Assembly (NCBI GenBank): GCA_028690485.1
Contig: JAQVBD010000011.1
Location: 10,616 to 43,259, forward strand
Direction of reading: 5' to 3'
Length of the DNA: 32,644 bases
DNA from: Endomicrobiaceae bacterium
GTDB taxonomy: Bacteria > Elusimicrobiota > Endomicrobiia > Endomicrobiales > Endomicrobiaceae
Shown here: positions 31,057-32,644 of the stretch, piece after piece
How positions within the stretch are numbered: position 1 is the stretch's first letter
How the letters are laid out: each line of letters begins with the position of its first letter
The notes under the pieces: generated by a model
The model's input: the letters and a program-made list of their open reading frames with translations, nothing else
Database searches by the model: none
What the model was told of the DNA's origin: nothing
Program-made: the position numbers and the translations under genes

Positions 31057-32097
31057 ATGCAAAAATTAATTCAAAAAGCTGAAAAAAATCATATTTTAAA
31101 TCAAGAAGAAATAAAATCTCTTTTAGAAAATTCATCTATTGATGATGAACTTTTTAATGCAGCTGATAGAGTAAGGGAAAAGTATGTTGGCAATGAAGTT
31201 CATTTAAGAGCTTTAATTGAATTTTCAAATACTTGCAAGCAGCATTGTAAGTATTGTGGTTTAAGACTGGAAAATAAAAAATTAGACAGATACAACATTG
31301 ATGAAGAAATAATATTTAAATTTGTTGAAAAAGCGGTAAGTTATGGATACAAAACAGTTGTTTTACAGTCAGGTGAAAGTAACTCCTATTCTACAGAACA
31401 AATAATAAATATAATCCGAAAAATAAAATCACTTAATATTTCAATAACTTTAAGTATAGGTGAAAAGACGTTTAAAGAATATGAAGAATATAAAAAAGCA
31501 GGTGCAGATAGATATTTGCTGAGAATAGAAACAACAGATAAAGATTTATATAAAAAAATGCATCCTGAAATGGATTTTGAGAATAGATTAAATTGTCTGT
31601 ATAACTTGAAAAAATTAAATTATGAAGTCGGAACAGGTTGCTTAGTTGGTTTGCCAAATCAGAGTTTAGAGTCTCTTTCAAATGACATTTTGTTTTTTAA
31701 AGAACTTGATGCAGATATGATAGGAATAGGTCCATTTATACCAAACCCAAATACTCCTTTAAAAAATGAAACAGGTGGAAGTTTCAATCTTGCATTAAAA
31801 GTTATGGCTGTAACCCGTCTTCTTTTACCGGATATAAATATCCCTGCAACAACAGCAATGGAAACTTTAAATTCAAATGGAAGAATTATAGCTCTTAAAA
31901 GTGGAGCTAATGTTGTTATGCCAAATGCTACAGAAGGTATTTATAGAAAAAAATATGAAATCTATCCGGGAAAAATTTGTGTCAATGATACGCCTGAAAA
32001 ATGCAGTATATGTATAAATTCAAAAATAATTCAGATAGGACGAACAATTTCTCAAAGTCACGGAATAAGCAACCATTTCATTAATAGAATTAAATAA
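31057..32097 (+). CDS. hydE: [FeFe]-hydrogenase maturation radical SAM protein HydE
   Basis: HydE is a radical SAM enzyme that helps build the dithiolate-bridged H-cluster of [FeFe]-hydrogenase. The 346-aa protein carries the cluster motif SNTCKQHCKYCGLR (CxxxCxxC), then VVLQSGES, RYLLRIETTDKDLYKKMHP, GTGCLVGLPNQS and MIGIGPFIPNPNTPL, which identify HydE rather than BioB or ThiH. I chose ATG 31057 (MQKLIQKAEKNHILNQEE), where the family normally begins; a TTG at 30985 would add 24 AT-biased residues lacking any family match. hydF, hydG and the hydrogenase are not in the window. The start has only a weak AAAGA ribosome site. Confidence 0.93.
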   Translation: MQKLIQKAEKNHILNQEEIKSLLENSSIDDELFNAADRVREKYVGNEVHLRALIEFSNTCKQHCKYCGLRLENKKLDRYNIDEEIIFKFVEKAVSYGYKTVVLQSGESNSYSTEQIINIIRKIKSLNISITLSIGEKTFKEYEEYKKAGADRYLLRIETTDKDLYKKMHPEMDFENRLNCLYNLKKLNYEVGTGCLVGLPNQSLESLSNDILFFKELDADMIGIGPFIPNPNTPLKNETGGSFNLALKVMAVTRLLLPDINIPATTAMETLNSNGRIIALKSGANVVMPNATEGIYRKKYEIYPGKICVNDTPEKCSICINSKIIQIGRTISQSHGISNHFINRIK

Positions 32098-32114
32098 AAA
32101 AATTTACTATATTA

Positions 32115-32144
32115 TTGAAATTCCTATTTAATCTATAGTACAAT
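32115..32144 (+). promoter_or_regulatory. Promoter of the Rrf2 regulator gene
   Basis: TTGAAA (32115-32120) and TACAAT (32139-32144) are 18 nt apart. The start would be near 32151, just before AAGGAG at 32154-32159. CCTATT (32123-32128) and ATTAGG (32143-32148) form an imperfect inverted repeat over the promoter that could be an autoregulatory site. Confidence 0.55.
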
Positions 32145-32164
32145 TAGGTTATTAAGGAGATTTT

Positions 32165-32602
32165 ATGAAAATATCAACAAAAGGAAGATATGCTCTTAGA
32201 CTTATGATAGATTTAGCTGAGCATACTAATGGTAAATATATAACATTAAAAGATATATCTGCCAGACAAAAAATATCTATAAAATATTTAGAACAAATTA
32301 TTACACAACTTTCCAAAGCAGGTCTTCTTAAAAGTGTTCGTGGTCCTCAGGGCGGATACAAATTATCTAAAGATTCAAAAGATTACACAGTTGGTGATAT
32401 TCTCAGAGTTACAGAAGGTAATTTATCTCCTGTGGCATGTCTTGAGTATGACACAAATAAATGTAGTAATTATGAAAAATGTTCAACAGTTGATTTTTGG
32501 ATAGGATTGTATCAGTCAATTCAAAAATATGTTGATAGTGTGACTCTTGAAGATCTTGTGAGCAAACATATTAGTAAAGTTACCGTCGATTTCTCAATTT
32601 AA
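32165..32602 (+). CDS. Rrf2/IscR-family transcriptional regulator with three-cysteine Fe-S site
   Basis: A 145-aa Rrf2 regulator. It starts KISTKGRYALRLMIDLAEH, followed by the winged helix (ISARQKISIKYLEQIITQLSKAGLLKSVRGPQGGYKLSK). Cys92, Cys100 and Cys106 (in ACLEYDTNKC...EKCS) are close to the 92/98/104 spacing of E. coli IscR, so a [2Fe-2S] cluster is likely. AAGGAG lies 5 nt before the ATG. Such regulators often head an iscS-iscU operon, and a new TTGACA occurs right after this gene. Adjacent hydE is consistent with a local Fe-S theme. IscR or another Rrf2 member cannot be separated by sequence alone. Confidence 0.92.
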   Translation: MKISTKGRYALRLMIDLAEHTNGKYITLKDISARQKISIKYLEQIITQLSKAGLLKSVRGPQGGYKLSKDSKDYTVGDILRVTEGNLSPVACLEYDTNKCSNYEKCSTVDFWIGLYQSIQKYVDSVTLEDLVSKHISKVTVDFSI

Positions 32603-32621
32603 AAAAGTATAAATTAAAATA

Positions 32622-32627
32622 TTGACA
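32622..32627 (+). promoter_or_regulatory. -35 element of a promoter cut by the window edge
   Basis: A consensus TTGACA follows the Rrf2 gene by 19 nt. At 17 nt spacing its -10 would begin at 32645, one base past the window. The 42 nt after the Rrf2 stop contain no gene. Confidence 0.4.
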
Positions 32628-32644
32628 TTTAAAAAAATATTTTG

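Noticed and set aside
1-32644. CRISPR arrays, tRNA or rRNA genes, transposases
   Set aside because: No regularly spaced repeat series, no tRNA-like cloverleaf with TTCRA arm, no rRNA stretch and no DDE or serine recombinase frame was found on reading the sequence.

Overview
The window is AT-rich (about 30% GC by eye), densely coding, and every recognisable gene lies on the + strand. It encodes a complete CMP-Kdo and heptose supply with Lpt export parts, so the cell is Gram-negative with LPS. It also has an anaerobe's metabolism: a HydE maturase for [FeFe]-hydrogenase, and ferrous iron uptake. Very low GC, two-gene GcvP, and a secreted Tiki/TraB-like protein family that I associate with Elusimicrobiota and Omnitrophota make an Elusimicrobiota member (Endomicrobium-like) my best guess. 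This is an inference from gene content, not a tested placement.

Layout. 1-1348: 3' part of gcvPB with a strong terminator. 1359-8472: envelope operon hldD, hldE1 (kinase only), kdsB, kdsA, a 63-aa membrane protein, kdsC, lpxL/htrB-like, lptC, lptA, lptB. 8575-9498: miaA. 9495-15539: metal-homeostasis block with a DtxR/MntR-type repressor, a COG0701 permease with a C-terminal HMA domain, feoA-feoA-feoB, a 49-aa Cys-rich FeoB-associated peptide and an OprB-like porin. 15570-18773: a Tiki/TraB/ChaN-like domain fused to an MFS transporter, cut from its signal peptide by one in-frame TAA. 18829-23597: hisD, a 67-aa unknown, hisB, hisA, hisI, trpF, kdsD. 23678-24776: an exported amidinotransferase-superfamily enzyme with a terminator. 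24807-30972: TetR regulator, membrane fusion protein, RND pump, TolC-like protein. 31057-32602: hydE and an IscR-like Rrf2 regulator, followed by the -35 of a further promoter.

How the genes work together. kdsD (in the his operon) with kdsA, kdsC and kdsB gives the whole route from ribulose-5-phosphate to CMP-Kdo. hldE1 and hldD supply heptose steps, the LpxL-like enzyme acylates lipid A, and LptB, LptC and LptA move LPS to the outer membrane. In the metal block, a repeated palindromic box (AAGTTAG-N4-6-ACTAA) lies over the repressor's own promoter, before the permease and before feoA. This predicts one metal-responsive regulon covering the repressor, the permease, FeoAAB and the porin.

The most interesting points are the interrupted Tiki/TraB-MFS fusion with its topology conflict, the predicted DtxR regulon that includes a porin, three genes that look leaderless (kdsA, miaA, hisD), and an amidinotransferase-like enzyme with a signal peptide. 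Genes from about 9.5 to 18.8 kb look slightly richer in GC than their flanks, which would fit an acquired block between miaA and hisD. No tRNA, rRNA, CRISPR array or transposase was found.
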